This document shows, piece after piece, positions 22,628 to 32,615 of a stretch of 64,000 bases of DNA (positions are counted from its first letter, which is position 1; each line of letters starts with the position of its first letter). Source of the stretch: Hirsutella rhossiliensis (taxonomy: Eukaryota > Ascomycota > Sordariomycetes > Hypocreales > Ophiocordycipitaceae); the NCBI RefSeq assembly GCF_020360975.1, contig NW_025408674.1, positions 930,001 to 994,000 of the forward strand, given 5' to 3'. Under the pieces are notes generated by a model that was not told the origin of the DNA, did not search any database, and was given only the letters and a program-made list of their open reading frames with translations. The position numbers were made by a program, and so were the translations under genes.

Positions 22628-22935
22628 GTAAGGCGCACACAACTAAACAGAGAGTGAAGAACGAGGGTCAATCACTTAATTCATTGATCTCTGAAGATCT
22701 GTGAAAGGCTGGCCCGGAGTTTATTCAACAAGCAGGTGCCTAGGTGTTGTCTATCTAGAGCTAAGGAGGAAAAGAAGCTGAACTCGAGGCGTAGCCTCGA
22801 GTGCGAGCTTATATTGCCCTTCTCGGAATGTTCTCGCAGCTTCTGGGTCCGCGGAGCGGGGCCGGTGTTGCCACCGGAGCACGACCCACCGGACCCGGTA
22901 CAACCGGGTCCACCAGCCGGGCACAGCCCGTGACA
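22628..22935 (-). mobile_element. Probable solo LTR, gypsy-like
   Basis: Read on the minus strand it starts TGTCACGGGCTGTGCCC and contains AATATAAGCTCGC, a TATA-like box. It has two perfect hairpins (CTCGAGGC/GCCTCGAG and GGACCCGGT/ACCGGGTCC) and a U5-like region before CTTACA. I found no clean 5-bp duplication, so the far end is uncertain. Confidence 0.45.
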
Positions 22936-23849
22936 AGATCCCATAAAATCCCGAGAATAGGCACCCTTCTTATATGATAGCATCCTCCGTTTCCTGACGG
23001 CCTACTCCGAGACATCTCGGAGGTATTCCTTCTCCTAGCGCGTGACATGCACTCACCGCCAGAGACACTGAAACACGACGCCCCGAGAGTTGAGAATATA
23101 TCCAGCGCGATGTGCCTAAAGCAGCAGAAGGATGCCGCTTTTCTGCATATCTGCTAGGAGAATACAGACACCATTCTCGTACTAGAGTCGTACCAGAGAT
23201 ACGAGAGACCATCGGTTGAGTCTCGAGGCAGAGCCTGTTGGAGTCTGGGTGATGAAAGCAAGTCGCATTTTACGGGAAGGAGCTCGTTAGAATGCGTTGC
23301 CTCGATGGGGAATATCTATAACCTTCGCTGAGCCCAATATACCACTTCCTTCACCTTCTATGGGATAGCTCTGTCGCTTAAAATGGCGAGTTAGTTGGTC
23401 TCACAGCGTGAGCGGATATCAGGGAACTCGACGTTATTGTCATGCCAACCTCTTTCGATGTACGACATGGATCTCCGAAAGGGAAAGCATAATGAAGTGA
23501 AATCAAACCAAGATGGGAAATCTACCTAAGACGGAAGTCGATGTCAGATGGCGACCAATGGAAGCCGAACCTATCAGCAGTATGCGCTACGATCGAATTC
23601 GCGATAACAACCGGAAGACTAGATACGGATAAATGACAATACTGGCAAACCAGAGTGCATAATATTAACATCATATATAGCCTCTCATCGAGAGACCGGG
23701 CTTTAGCTGCTGAGAATAGGATGCTGAACACTTGGAGAAATTGGCCTTTAGCAGGCCTGTCAACGGCGAAAATGGAGGTCGAAGAGTAGGCAAGAGTAAA
23801 ACGTTTGTGGGGCTTGCTGAGTGTTGAAGTCGAAAGTGGAGGATGCAAA
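22936..23849. other. Intergenic region with one dispersed repeat
   Basis: About 23693-23765 resembles the segment near 11545-11625 (ACACTTGGAGAAATTGGCCT is shared). Nothing else is recognised. Confidence 0.4.
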
Positions 23850-24225
23850 TCTCACGAAGAGAGGATGCAAGTGGGCATTGATTGTGTAACGATCGGTGTG
23901 ATCTGTTCTCTTGCAATGCCCTCTTCTAGGCTCCCTATTTATATCCCCTTTTCAGTTGTATAGGCACAATATCTAGGGGGCTGGGCTCCTTTCCCCAGCC
24001 CCCCCTTTGCATACTGACTTTCCCTAGTCGCCGAGGGTTCTTTCAGCTTCCCCCGTATATGCAGTCTCTCTACAGCCTATGTGGCTGCCTAATGCGGTCT
24101 CCTAATAGCTTTCTGCAGCCTCAGAACTCTCTGCAGGCTGCCTTTCTGTCTAGCCTGTCGGGGCCCTTAGCTATATACCCCTTATGGTCACCCTGAGCTC
24201 AAGATCTCAGACGTGCTTCGTGACA
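23850..24225 (+). mobile_element. Solo LTR, 376 bp, second family copy 2 (TC...CA, 5-bp TSD GCAAA)
   Basis: Ends TCTCACGAAGAG and GCTTCGTGACA match the copy at 17038-17457. Perfect GCAAA duplications lie at 23845-23849 and 24226-24230. It is shorter by about 44 bp, mostly near the 5' third and around the TATA-like box. The interior from CTTGCAATGCCCTCTTCTAG on is nearly identical to the first copy. Confidence 0.85.
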
Positions 24226-24230
24226 GCAAA

Positions 24231-24300
24231 TAGCCTAGTGTGGCGGCCCTCATTGGGTCAATCTCTCCGGCGAAATAAATTGCATTGCATTGCATCAGTC
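24231..24300 (+). repeat. LINE-like 3' tail with (ATTGC)n
   Basis: GGGTCAATCTCTCCGGCGAA is followed by ATAAATTGCATTGCATTGCAT, similar in design to the tail at 11656-11887 but with a different simple repeat. It probably marks the 3' end of a second non-LTR element whose body is missing. Confidence 0.45.
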
Positions 24301-24494
24301 GTAGGGTAGAAGCCAGAAGTCGTCCCCCCGTATTCGTAGTCTAGTAATGCGGCACTACAAGGGGGGTCTCAAAAATGACCACGATTCTCGCCCTTGTTCC
24401 ACAGTGAAGTGGGGCTTTATCCCATTTACTAATACGAGGTCCCTGAGACACGAGATGCCTTATCGTTACTTTCAGCCGCCCTCATTTTGGGATT

Positions 24495-24534
24495 GCTTTG
24501 GCTCACCCACTTTTTTAAGTGGGTGAGCCAAAGC
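24495..24534. repeat. Perfect 18-bp palindrome with a 4-base loop
   Basis: GCTTTGGCTCACCCACTT, TTTT, then the exact complement. One arm with its downstream flank to about 24560 is also present, inverted and diverged, at 16807-16860. It may be two transposon ends abutting, or a hairpin end of a small element. Confidence 0.75.
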
Positions 24535-24624
24535 GAATCCCCTTAAAGTGGGGGCGGGCACGAGTAGCAGCCTAGAGCCCCAAGCATGAGAGGAAAGGAT
24601 ATTCTTGTAAAAAGAGTAGGGGGT

Positions 24625-24964
24625 AGTTATCCATCCACCACTTTCTACTATCCATCCACCGAATTTGCGTAGGGGAAGTACCGAGTACCTACCCAAGGGT
24701 TACCAAATTGAGCCCTCTAAGTCCGGCACAACAGCCTGCTGTGCCGGATTGGCAATTGCTTATAAGCGCGCAGGCCGAAGCAGAGAAAATGCCCTCTAAA
24801 TTTACTGAGCAGCTCGGGGTTTTGCCCCGAGCGAACGTGGAGTGATGCCTCGTAGGTATAGAGTACTTAGAGTAGATCGCGCGGATATAGCCAATTAGAG
24901 CGGCCAGGACTCTCATCGCCCCCACCTTGGTGGATGGATAGTAGAAAGTGGTGGATGGATAACT
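24625..24964. mobile_element. MITE, 340 bp, with 36-bp perfect terminal inverted repeats
   Basis: The 36 bases at 24625-24660 (starting AGTTATCCATCCACC) are the exact reverse complement of 24929-24964. Each repeat contains an internal duplicate of the ATCCATCCACC motif. The inside is non-coding, with a near-perfect hairpin around TCCGGCACA/TGTGCCGGA and a second CTCGGGG/CCCCGAG. A short frame after ATG 24789 reads only 18 residues. I found no clear target duplication. The autonomous parent is not in the window. Confidence 0.85.
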
Positions 24965-25262
24965 GCTCCCAAAGAGTATAGTGTCACACACGGGATATCA
25001 TTAGCCCTATTAAGATTGTCGCCCCTGACTACTGCATAATGGCCCAAAAGGCGGCACCTTTCTAGCTAGATCATGCATCTTTATCCCTTCTTGTGCAGCC
25101 CCTATCCCTCGTGAGTACCAGCGTAGCAGTTTAATCAACACACGTTAGTGCGGGTGATACCACATGACACTCCCCCCCGAGCAAACGGTTCTCCCCTTCT
25201 GCCTGGGGTAATTCTTCAGACTTGCAAGCGGTATCCAACAACACACAACTTCCGCTGCTTCC

Positions 25263-26392
25263 ATGTTTACCGTACACACAGCCAAGGCACTCCCAGGGCA
25301 ACAATCACCACAACCCAGGCAACATGCCCGCTCAGGTACGCCCACGACGCAGGCGCAGGCCAACTCAAAGGACTTCATGAAGTCTACATGGCGTCGCCAG
25401 AACCGCTCAGAGTGGACAATCTACCACTGGCTCTTCGAAATTGTAGGCGTGCATCCTACCTACCTCGACAATGAAATCCCGGTGCACCAGAAGGAGGAAA
25501 AGGTTCCCATATGCACGAGTGGTCTCTGCACCGTTGGATCATCTTGCACGCCTTTGTTCCCATCATCCTCCAGCACCTGTACGTCACCTGGACAGGCCGC
25601 AACTTCACCGCGTGGCAAGCGGCCTTCTTCTATAGCGCTGCCCTCCAGATCATCAGCATCCACGAGTTCTACATTCTACGTCGCATCAGCCATCAGACCG
25701 GTTTCCTCGATGGCGACGTCCATGAGCGTGACGGAGTGCCCGATGTCGGGGTCCGCAAGGTCTTCTACTCGCTCGTCTTGGGCTCCACGTTCAGAGTCAT
25801 CTGTACCGTCTTCCTTAGCTACTACGTCAGCCAAGTACCCGCGGATATGGGCTGGCTCTGGCTGCCACTTGAGGCCGGCCTCTACGGCATCGTTCTCGAC
25901 TTCTGGTTCTACTCGTACCACCGCTTGATGCACGAGGTCGCCAGCCTCTGGAAGTACCACCGCACCCACCACCTTACCAAGCACCCCAACCCGCTGTTAA
26001 CGTTATACGCCGATACTGAGCAAGAGTTTTTCGATACTCTCGGCATCCCACTCCTCGGTTACTTTTCACTTAAGGCGATGGGTCTACCTATGGGCTACTA
26101 CGAGTGGTGGGTCTGCCATCAGTACCTCGTCTTCGCCGAGTTGGTCGGGCATAGCGGCCTCCGTCTTTATCTCCCCATCCCGAACACACTTAACCCGTTG
26201 TTGTGCTGGTTCAACTGCGAGCTGATTATCGAGGATCACGACCTGCACCACCGCAAAGGTTGGAAGAGCAGCGGCAACTACGGCAAGCAAACTCGTCTAT
26301 GGGACCGCATCTTCGGTACTTGCAAGGACCGCATTGAGTGCCGGGATGATAACATCGACTGGGAGAATACGATTACGATGCCGTTGTTATAA
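25263..26392 (+). CDS. Fatty acid hydroxylase superfamily (membrane di-iron oxidase), one frame break near the start
   Basis: This is an integral membrane oxidase related to C-4 sterol methyl oxidases and sphingolipid hydroxylases. The frame 25511-26392 gives 293 uninterrupted residues with transmembrane helices and the three histidine clusters HRLMH, HRTHH and HDLHH that bind the di-iron centre. The N-terminal 80 residues (NSKDFMKSTWRRQ, WTIYHWLFEI, EIPVHQKEEKVP) lie in another frame from 25263 (or Met 25377). They join at about 25508, where one base is missing next to CCC. Alternatively translation starts at Met 25511. Natural substrate unknown. Its proximity to terpene synthase, P450 and acyltransferase genes makes a tailoring role possible. 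Confidence 0.82.
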
Positions 26393-28178
26393 AAGGCTTT
26401 GGCGTTATGCTCTAAGGCAAGTCAGGAAACTAAAGAGACGAAATGTTCTTGCTTCCGCTACCCCCTGTGACGGACTTGACCCCCACATTGAGCACCGTCG
26501 CACCCCGTTTGCAGACATGACCCACATGTTTGTTCAGCCACGGCTCACACCTACGGAAGACATATTTAGGGAGAGGACACCCAGCTGTATTGTTCTGTTC
26601 TCCTTTTTCTTCTTCAGAGCAGAATCTTCGTAATAGAGTCCACAGGCTTTTGGCTCAGTCCGTGACCGTCACGGGAGGGCTTGCTGAGCGCCGATCCTCG
26701 AGAGGACGATAATATTGAAGGCGGTAGAGTGCGCATGCCGATGCTCATCGGTGCCAGCGCGCTTCGAAAAGAAACAGCTTTAGAAACAAATACATATATA
26801 TGCAAGTATATCATCATTTCCTTGCGGCTCCGATGTATTGTCTACCTATTGCTCAATAACAATTGTAAGAACGATATGTCCGGATCTGTCGTGGTCCTTG
26901 TCTCTCGCATCTCCTCCACGGCTCTTTTTTAGGCGGTCCGCTTTCAGCCGTCCATAAACTCGCTCTAGTCTGTGGAAGGAGCCCCTTGCCATACGGACCA
27001 TGCTGATACGGCGGTTTGTGGATCGGAGGAGGATGTTGAAGACCAGGAAACAAAAGACCGGATGCGTAGCAAATCGACCCCCGTGTCCAGGGTTGTTTCT
27101 GATACGCGATCCACGATATCGCAAGTTTTCAAAGCTATCGGATAATATCGTATCGCGAGGATCGATATCACGTATCGCATAACTTATGCGATAAAAGCTT
27201 GCAAAGATGCCATGATACGTTAAGTCCGCTTTCCATATTTGAGACACCTGCAAAGCTGCAGCCGAGAGCGAGCGAGTCCCCGAAGGATATCGTCGTAACG
27301 AAAAGAGATAAAATCGTAAGTGACTGGTCTGAGAGAGACACCAGGGTCGTTAAACAGTTAGGAGTTATGTCGAGAAGAAGGTCCGAACGAGTTGAGGTCT
27401 CTAGGTCTCTCTAGGTAATACAGCTTGAAACCAGGTAAGAAGGGAAGTCTGCAGACTGTTCTTTCTTCTTCCTGGACCACTGAGGGGTCCGGAGGATCTC
27501 CTATTCGAACGGGGACCCTTTGAGGAGTCCGGCATAGCTATTACTGGCTCGGGGACCTCGAGAGACTGAACTATCGATCTCATAGCTAGCAGAGCTATTC
27601 GATCGGGGAGATGGAGCTGATGTTGCCGACGTAGATGACTTACGTGGCCTTCAGTAAGTGGTAAGAAGTGCCCTCTTCCTGATAGAATGTATACTATACC
27701 TGAAAACGGGATATCAACTTGGGAGAAGCTCGGAGGGATATAAAAGGGGCTGTATGGACGGGAAAGGAGGCAACCGGGGAGAGAGGGATTAACACAACAT
27801 CTGATCGTATGATACTCGACCTTCAAAAAGTCCCTTTATCCACGTTTATGCCCACTTTTGCTCTCTCCTTCGCGAGAAGTTAATGTATTTTCGCTCGAGA
27901 CTGAAAACTGAAGTGTCCGTAGGCGCTGGATCGGCGGCTGACAGGCCGTAGGGGTCTGAAACCAGCCAATCCGCCAATTATTCAGTCCGAAGGACTTCTA
28001 AAATACTGCGTCACACCTTGCACTTCAGGGATGTGGTGCAAGGCGTACAATCAGCCGAAGGCTGCGAGTCTGGCCAACAGTCAACCAGTCACCGAACAAT
28101 CAGTACAGTATCTACAATCATACACTTCATTTGTGCCTTGGAAAGCGTCGTTCTTGTTGCGGGTAGCATCAAGTAGAG
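26393..28178. other. Long gene-poor stretch
   Basis: It contains clustered GATATCG/CGATATC-type palindromic words at about 27100-27190 and a region near 27900-28140 that resembles LTR or untranslated DNA. I found no supported coding sequence, no terminal repeats with duplications and no RNA gene. Confidence 0.4.
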
Positions 28179-29242
28179 TTACGTAGACCCGTGGCCTATC
28201 TTGTATGGATTCTGGGTGAGAACCTGTCGTTTGCGAAGTTGCTGATCCCTCATTTTCATCTTAATTCCTTCTTCCAGCGGCGACGCATAAGTCAGGTGAT
28301 TGCGGTCAAACGGGGCATCCAGCATCAGACCCTGCAGCGTTTTCACACGCGAGATGGCGACGTAGCTCAAACCGGTCTAAAAGTCACGGCAGGACAGATC
28401 CGTCACGATCATGTCTTCGGTGATGCTCTGCGACTTGTGAACTGTAATGGCGTAGCATAAATGGCGTAGCATACGATCAGGGCAAACTGCGTACGAGTGC
28501 AGAGTGTTGGCCCAAGAGGAAGTCCTCTCCACTAGTAGAATCGGCACAACCTTCCTGCCATCGGCGGTGGTCGGGAATACCGGCCCCATGTACTTATCAA
28601 ACTCCATCATGATCACGCAGGAAGGGTCTTGCATGGGGTCAGCTCCAGGCGCCCAGGCGATATCGTACACTGTACCACGTGCGCCGTTGCAGAGGCCAAC
28701 TGGCTGCCAAAGGTTGGACGTCAGCATCAGACGGGCGCCAACGCATACGGGACTCTGCTTCGCAAGGTTGCCTGCCTTGTCGTCAGGAGCAGCAGCAGCA
28801 CCGGCACCAACGCTCATAGCCATGACCTGGATGACAGGCCGGCCTAGGCGGTCGAGGTGGTAGTTGTTATACTCGTTAACCCTGTCTTTCGTGGCGTATA
28901 CTCGTAGGGGATTGACGAACATGGCCGCCTCCTGATTGTCCAGCTTCGTCTGCACGCGGCTGGAGAGGAGCTTCCAGGACTCCTGGAATAGACGGTGCAG
29001 TCGCAATTGATCGAGGGCCGTGCGAAATGTGCCCCTTCTGTTCTTTGCCGCGCTGACGCTGGGCAACCGTCAAGAAAACCGTCTTGTCGAAGCGTCGATG
29101 TGCATTCCTGCCCTTGATCTCTACTCCTTGCACCTCCTTGTCGTAATAAAGACGCTTCTGCAGCACAGGGGAACTGAAAGAAGTCGCCAAGCAGGAGGAT
29201 ATTTAGACCACTAATGAACTCTCGTGATCCATGCCTGTGCAA
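28179..29242 (-). pseudogene. PIF1-type DNA helicase C-terminal fragment (Helitron-like)
   Basis: On the minus strand it starts with a Walker-B-downstream segment ISGLNILLLGDFFQFP (29215-29165). It continues through YATKDRVNEYNNYHLDRLG and VCVGARLMLTSNLWQPVGLCNGARG, and ends with ITVHKSQSITEDM and YVAISRVKTLQGLMLD, the final helicase motif. Walker A is absent, and the piece is split over three frames. It is a 5'-truncated PIF1 family helicase, most like the free-standing or Helitron PIF1 genes common in fungi. Its C-terminal motifs differ from the RepHel genes in the array to the right, so it is a different lineage. Confidence 0.82.
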
Positions 29243-29995
29243 AGAGAGCGTGGGCTTGGTTGTGAGAGAATTTTTCCATGGCTAAGAGCCGCGCAGCAAA
29301 TAAAGGAGCAGCTGAGAAAGGAGCAGCTGAGAAATTAGTGGCTTCCCGATACCCACTTATCTACTGACACCGGCCAATCCAGCCTACTTTAGAGCCCTGC
29401 CATACAAATTATCGGCCAATCAGATCTGGAAAAACTTATAATCCCTGTCTGGACCAAACCCTCATACGAGAGGAAGGCTCGCCAGCCGCGGCTCGCGCAA
29501 AGAAGCCTTTCGGAACGAAATTTGGCGACAAGAGAACCGGAGAAGAGTTGGCTACAGAAGAGAGAGAGAGAGTTGGCGACAGTAGATAGGAGACAGGAAG
29601 AAGAGTGAGGTCGAGATACGAGACACGGCGAGAGACGTAGAGCATTATCGTGAGTGAAACCGAGACAGAGCGTCGGGAAGGCAGGCTAGGCCGCTGGAGG
29701 AAAATTTGGTTTAAAAAGGCGCAAACTCAAAGGGCGTGGAGAGACGGCAGGGTTGAAGAGAGATGTGAGTGGGTAATGCATGTCTGGGCGAGTGGAAGGC
29801 TCGGAAAATTTACATGTGCTACCGGTATAAGTCGTAGGTATAAACAGAATAAGGAGTATATCTTAGAAGTTTTGACTTGATCGTCTTCATGAAAAGGAGA
29901 ACAAGAAGAGAAGAGAATGTGCTATTCGAGCCTTTGGCAGTTGATTTTGAGGATGATGAGACATGTTGTCATGTTGTATTGTTTCGTTTGATGCT
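29243..29995. repeat. Left edge of the Helitron array, boundary module a
   Basis: CCAATCAGA is followed by GGCTCGCCAGCCGCGGCTCG, a hairpin-like stretch, and GCCTTTCGGAACGAAA (29505-29519). The same ordered words mark the edges of the other units. The remainder to 29995 has no convincing gene. Confidence 0.6.
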
Positions 29996-31417
29996 TTAAA
30001 GTTCAGAGAATATTCTTGGGCGGACGTCGGGCGCGCAGTGGTCGGGAAGATATCGACGCGGGAGGTCTGATAGAGCCAGAGGCGGATGTGTCTTGGTGAT
30101 TGACCTGTTCGGTGTCCGTCTCTGACTCTGCGGGTCTTCCGGGGACAGAAAGGAGGAGGTATCGGATTTGGGGGAGTCTTGACCGTCACAGTCGGTGATT
30201 ATGGTGGAAGTTTCGGGAGAAAGTCGCGGTCTCTTGGTTGGGGTTTGGTAGGGATCGGGCAATGACCGACTTGATGCCAGCATAAGGATCGACTGGGCCA
30301 GAAGCATGCGGCGTGGGGGAGGCGGGGCTTTGGGCGGCCTTGGGTTTCTTCGTAGAGGTAAACCTGGCCAACGCAACGCTATAGTCCGAGGGATTGCCGA
30401 CCGCGCTCTTGGGTGTCGTCGGCAGTAGTTGTGTTGCAGAAGCCTGGTCGGACATGGCCTTGTCGTGGAAAGTCCACGTGTCGGGGACGACGATGAAGAT
30501 ATGGTCTTGGTCGAAAGCCGGGGCATGTTTCATGATCTGGTGATCCAGTAAGCCGGCGATTTTGCCCGTACAGGTGAAGAGAGCGTTCGACTGGAACTGG
30601 CTGTCGCGCCTCTCGGTCATCTTCTTGCATAGGAGGTCCAAGGATTAGCGTGAATGGGGAAGATGACGAAAACTTGGAAGGGTGAAAGCCCTTGAAGGGG
30701 TTTTGCCGGGAATCCCAGGACAAATAAAGGTGGAGAGCTGGACAAAGCCGCAGCAGCTCAGCTGGGTGTCGTCAAGGGCCGCAGCCGAGTTTCCATGCAG
30801 GAGGTCGCGGCCGGAGCCGATGACAGGTCCCGTGAAGGAGACAATGGGTTGTATCGTTGGGAAAGTATCCACCGAGCTGAGGGTGCGAGTGACAATTCTA
30901 TGGATATCGTCAGGGAGGGCAGTGGCGACAGAGAGATTTGGAGCATAGACTCACGGTTGGTAGCTGTGATCGCGGACTATAAGCGCGGGGACGGTGTATT
31001 CTGTGATGTTATCATCGTCCGACTCAAGCCATCACGTCGCTCGATTTCCCACGTCAGGGCAAAGGATGAACACGGCCGACCATGAAGAACCATTGCTCGG
31101 TCCATTCCGAGGAGATTATCTGTTGGTTGTATATGGAAATATTAAGGCTGAAGAAGATGCAGGTCGATGGATTGCCAGTATCTGACCGGATTGCTGCATA
31201 CCCGGAGTCGACAGCCATGAGGGCGTGGGAAGGAAGACCTCGCTAGGGTTTCTGCGTTGAGCCCTTTGACACGATGCTCATTCTGGTAGGCGAACCTAGA
31301 CGGGCAGCCGGGCTGGACAAAGGCCATCATGGACATGTCGGCGCCAGCATTTTTCTGGCTGTCAAGAGGTTGCCGCGGGGAGGACGAGGTATCGACGTTG
31401 AGCTGGGAGGCCGACAT
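29996..31417 (-). pseudogene. Helitron-linked VPDSWTF gene, unit A copy
   Basis: Unknown family, present once per Helitron unit. Parts in order on minus: SMMAFVQPGCPSRFAYQNEH and VKGLNAETLA (31417-31290); a second block FPTIQPIVSFTGPVIGSG and LSCCGFVQLSTFICPGIPG (about 30870-30720); then LFTCTGKIAGLLDH and HIFIVVPDTWTFHDK (about 30570-30460). A Pro/Ser-rich tail contains TPTKRPRLSPE, a possible nuclear signal. Pieces lie in different frames, with at least three indels, and a region equivalent to QPVVDxDWSEQW is poorly preserved. The alternating short strands with V/F-G-V patterns suggest OB folds, but this is only inference. Confidence 0.7.
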
Positions 31418-32615
31418 CGTGAGAACATGGCAGATGTAGTCACCGTGGAAGTGTAAATGAGGGGTTACGCAGAGTGGAGGTGGGCATCCTATAAAGCAGG
31501 TTTTCTTGCTGCTCGAAAGAGGGCTCGCGGCTAGGGTCGGGGAGACTTAAGAGTCAGAGAATGCTACCTAGGTGATAGATTAGAAGCGGGGGTATGCGGG
31601 AATGAGCTGGCGAGGTTCTTGAACAGTCTCGACCATCTGGTTCTATGGTCGTGAGTGAAGTAGGGAGCCGGGGGTTGGAAGTTGAGTAGGGGTGATGGCT
31701 ATGTCGCGAGAAGTTGGAGGTCGGCGAACGGTAAGGTTAGTGTGGGTAAGTCTGCGGAGAAAGAAAGTCCAGCAGTACCCTTCGGTGTCATCGTTGCATG
31801 GAGTAGATAGCAAAGGCGACAATAACGAATGAGAGTGAAGGAAAGAAAGAGGTTATGGTAGTATTGCAGGGGTCCCTTTGACGGTCGTCGGTAGTTGGAT
31901 GGGCATTGCGTGCGGCTGAGCGAGGCGGGTGCCGACCGTGTCGAGTCCACTATTGGGACACGGTGAAGTCGGATATAGGGGACGAGCTGAGGAGGAGGAT
32001 GCGAGTTGGTCACGAGAACTCTCAAGAGGGTTTGCAAGTCGAGACTCCGGTGGCTAGCGACTACAAGAGGACAGGCAGGGGGATCCTGGCTGTCGCTTTA
32101 GCATGAAGGCCGTTGATGCGACGTTGGTGGTGGCGAGGGAGCAAACCTAGCCGGGTAGTCCGGTTGCACGAGGGACACCGTGGACATGTTATCGCCGGCA
32201 GCCTTTTGGCTGTTGCTCGACGAGGTGGAGTGGCAGATATTGATGGAGCAACTGATGCGCAAGGTGGGTGGGACGGCGTTGGAAGGGCCGGAGAGTATGG
32301 TTGGAAGTGTGCGGCGGGCGGTTGGCGCGGCCACCCCATGTGCCGGAGGTCGGCAGTAGCCAGGATTCGCTGGAGTGCGCAAAGAGAGCACGGCGATGGA
32401 AGGGTCGCTTTTGGCAAAGCCGGGGTAGCAGGTCGCACGTGGAGACCAGGCGAGGCCGGGACGGTGGACGCACATAGATAGGCATGGTAAATGGGGGATT
32501 ACAAAGGGGTAGTAGTATTGCATCGCTTCGGTACCATAGGCAAGCATTATAAGGGAAGAAACGCCACGGCCATGAGAGTAGTGATCGTTAGGAAGCTTCC
32601 CACTCGGGAGAAATA
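31418..32615. other. Divergent intergenic region of unit A
   Basis: It lies between the starts of the two divergent genes. No supported coding sequence. Several runs of A/G-rich sequence and a TATAAAG at about 31491 could serve the promoters. Confidence 0.4.

Noticed and set aside
22860..22925. Collagen-like GPV/PGP coding repeat
   Set aside because: The repeats are palindromic DNA within an LTR-like sequence. No open frame extends through them with a start or domain.
28179..29242. PIF1 fragment as the missing helicase of Helitron unit A or B
   Set aside because: It is on the opposite strand, and its last motifs (SYVAISRVKTLQGLML) differ from those of the array (LYVQLSRCPTLDGIML).
29461..29520. 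tRNA-like folding of the boundary hairpins
   Set aside because: No A and B box pair, no seven-base anticodon loop and no conserved T-loop sequence could be placed.
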